DNA of 64,000 nt from Kribbella italica. Its GTDB lineage: Bacteria > Actinomycetota > Actinomycetes > Propionibacteriales > Kribbellaceae. The position numbers and the translations under genes were made by a program. Positions 63,176 through 64,000 of the stretch are shown in pieces. Below the pieces are notes generated by a model. The model was not told the DNA's origin and searched no databases. It worked only from the letters and a program-made list of their open reading frames with translations. The stretch lies in assembly GCF_014205135.1 (NCBI RefSeq), contig NZ_JACHMY010000001.1, positions 7,006,001 to 7,070,000 on the forward strand. Reading direction: 5' to 3'. The number at the start of each line of letters is the position of its first letter. The stretch's first letter is position 1.

Positions 63176-63214
63176 TCAGCCTCCGTCGGAGCCCCACTGT
63201 TCGACGGAGGCTGA
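63176..63214 (+). terminator. Terminator of the GH2 gene
   Basis: A 13-bp perfect stem (63176-63188 with 63202-63214) and a 13-nt loop lie 13 nt after the stop, followed by ATACTT. Confidence 0.85.
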
Positions 63215-63315
63215 ATACTTCCCGGAGCGGGAACCGGCGGGATTCGTGCTTGCGTCCGAGTGGTCGTGCCAACCGGCACAGACCACAAAGACCGTTCCTG
63301 AGAAGGGAAACGAGC

Positions 63316-63483
63316 ATGGCGGACTCGCTGGACAACCTGAAGGAGCAGTACCAGAACATCAAGGAGTTCCAGTCCGAGATGCGGAAGTCCGGGTTGTCGG
63401 CGAGCAGCCGGCAGATGAAGGACAGCGCCAACCAGCTCGGCAAGCTGGGCAAGAAGATCGAGAAGCTCGAAAAGGGCCGCTGA
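63316..63483 (+). CDS. Small helical protein, 55 residues
   Basis: ATG 63316 to TGA 63481-63483 encodes 55 residues with AAGGG 8 nt upstream. The sequence (SLDNLKEQYQNIKEFQSEM; NQLGKLGKKIEKLEKG) is highly charged with heptad-like Leu/Ile, consistent with one or two amphipathic helices or a short coiled coil. It has no Cys or membrane segment. Third-position GC is high as in neighbouring genes, supporting real coding. Function unknown. Confidence 0.72.
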   Translation: MADSLDNLKEQYQNIKEFQSEMRKSGLSASSRQMKDSANQLGKLGKKIEKLEKGR

Positions 63484-63542
63484 CTCGTCCGTCGCGCTCC
63501 CGCCGTCGTGAGACGGCGGGAGCGGATCCCTTGGAGTGATCG

Positions 63543-63917
63543 ATGTCCGAGCAGTACACCCCGTACTTTCCGCACCTCGCGGCCTTCGTGTCGGAGTTCC
63601 TGGTGAAGGCCTACGCCCGCAAGCTCGGCCACAGCCACGTCTGGTGCCCGGAGTGGTACCGCCACTTCGAGGCGATGTGCCGCCTCGACGCCCTGTGGCG
63701 TTCCTGGGAGTACCTGCGCCAGGACGGCGACACCGGAATGTCGATGTGGTGGCGCGACCACGCCGACCACCACATGACCTTCCTGCTCGACCCGGACGGC
63801 CCGTTCGGACCGTGCCGGCGCGAGCACTCCGAGTACCCGATCCCGGACCTCCCGCTGATCGCACCACCGGAAGGCCTGTTCGAGGACGTCCAGGAGCCGG
63901 CCGCCCTGCCGGCCTAG
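63543..63917 (+). CDS. DUF4913 family protein
   Basis: A 124-residue protein matching DUF4913: FVSEFLVKAYARKLG, HVWCPEWYRHFEAMCRLDALWRSWEYLR, GTGMSMWWRDHADHHM, GPFGPC. The family is common on actinobacterial plasmids and integrative elements, often near transfer genes, but its function is unknown. Here no transfer or integrase gene is within reach. GGAG stands 7 nt before the ATG. Confidence 0.82.
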   Translation: MSEQYTPYFPHLAAFVSEFLVKAYARKLGHSHVWCPEWYRHFEAMCRLDALWRSWEYLRQDGDTGMSMWWRDHADHHMTFLLDPDGPFGPCRREHSEYPIPDLPLIAPPEGLFEDVQEPAALPA

Positions 63918-63952
63918 CTCTCCTTGTCCGGCAGCGGCCGGTCTGTTCGTCG

Positions 63953-63971
63953 GTAGGGTGACCAACCCTAC
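63953..63971. promoter_or_regulatory. Inverted repeat GTAGGGT-GACCA-ACCCTAC
   Basis: Perfect 7-bp arms (63953-63959 and 63965-63971) lie just upstream of a GGAGGA ribosome site and ATG. TAGGGT inside the first arm could be a -10, so a bound protein would block transcription. Confidence 0.45.
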
Positions 63972-63982
63972 GGAGGACTCAG

Positions 63983-64000
63983 ATGCTGATCATCGCCGGA
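63983..64000 (+). CDS. Start of a gene cut by the window edge
   Basis: ATG 63983 with GGAGGA 6 nt upstream opens MLIIAG and runs off the window. Many small antibiotic-biosynthesis-monooxygenase (ABM) proteins begin this way, but six codons cannot support an assignment. Confidence 0.55.

Overview
The window is about 64 kb of a very GC-rich chromosome with actinobacterial features: strong GC bias at third codon positions, GTG/TTG starts, many leaderless promoters, a BldG-type anti-anti-sigma factor, the 6C small RNA beside ssd, and a Tad/Flp pilus operon between ssd and a DEAD-box helicase. Gene content (several GH18 chitinases, sugar ABC operon, GH31 and GH2 enzymes, P450) fits a saprophytic soil actinomycete. 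A Kribbella-like member of the Propionibacteriales is my guess, but the genus cannot be proved from the sequence alone. No rRNA, tRNA, insertion sequence, prophage or CRISPR array was seen.

Backbone: the conserved actinobacterial order Fic-like / HAD-IB / 6C RNA / ssd-tadA-tadB-tadC / pilin-tadE / helicase / bldG / hppA / methyltransferase / topA can be followed from 3.2 to 58.9 kb, but it is opened in several places by accessory DNA. Insert 1 (5.5-14.1 kb) lies between 6C RNA and ssd: a GH18 chitinase with its coupled LuxR regulator, a YbaK deacylase, an MFS/LysR pair and a two-gene GH18 operon. Insert 2 (18.7-20.7 kb, regulator plus aldo/keto reductase) separates the pilus motor genes from the pilin genes. 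Insert 3 (22.5-34.1 kb) holds a small HTH/SxxK-hydrolase pair with a double operator, about 1.3 kb of short tandem repeats, an orphan response regulator, a five-gene sugar ABC/PHP operon, a tiny His/Trp-rich peptide gene and a secreted ricin-like protein. Further right are an ABC exporter, a DUF2785 gene, a methyltransferase, two tandem GGDEF proteins, a P450, a GH31 enzyme, two related secreted alpha/beta hydrolases, topA, a Fur-family gene and a lacZ-type GH2. The left edge cuts an arginyl-tRNA synthetase; the right edge cuts a gene that has only just begun.

Working together: ssd-TadABC with the class III pilin and two TadE-like proteins should build a surface Flp pilus; no secretin or prepilin peptidase gene is in the window. 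Three secreted GH18 enzymes plus regulators form a chitin-use island. Substrate-binding protein, two permeases, MsmK-type ATPase and PHP hydrolase are chained by four start/stop overlaps into one uptake operon. Tandem GGDEF proteins suggest c-di-GMP input.

Items most worth attention: the His/Trp peptide gene (32293-32379), the heptanucleotide and 13-bp repeat arrays (17.4-17.9 and 24.3-24.95 kb), the 6C RNA with a perfect 12-nt anti-6C segment just upstream, the leaderless promoter with two perfect inverted repeats at 22.64-22.68 kb, and the atypical ArgRS type at the left edge.
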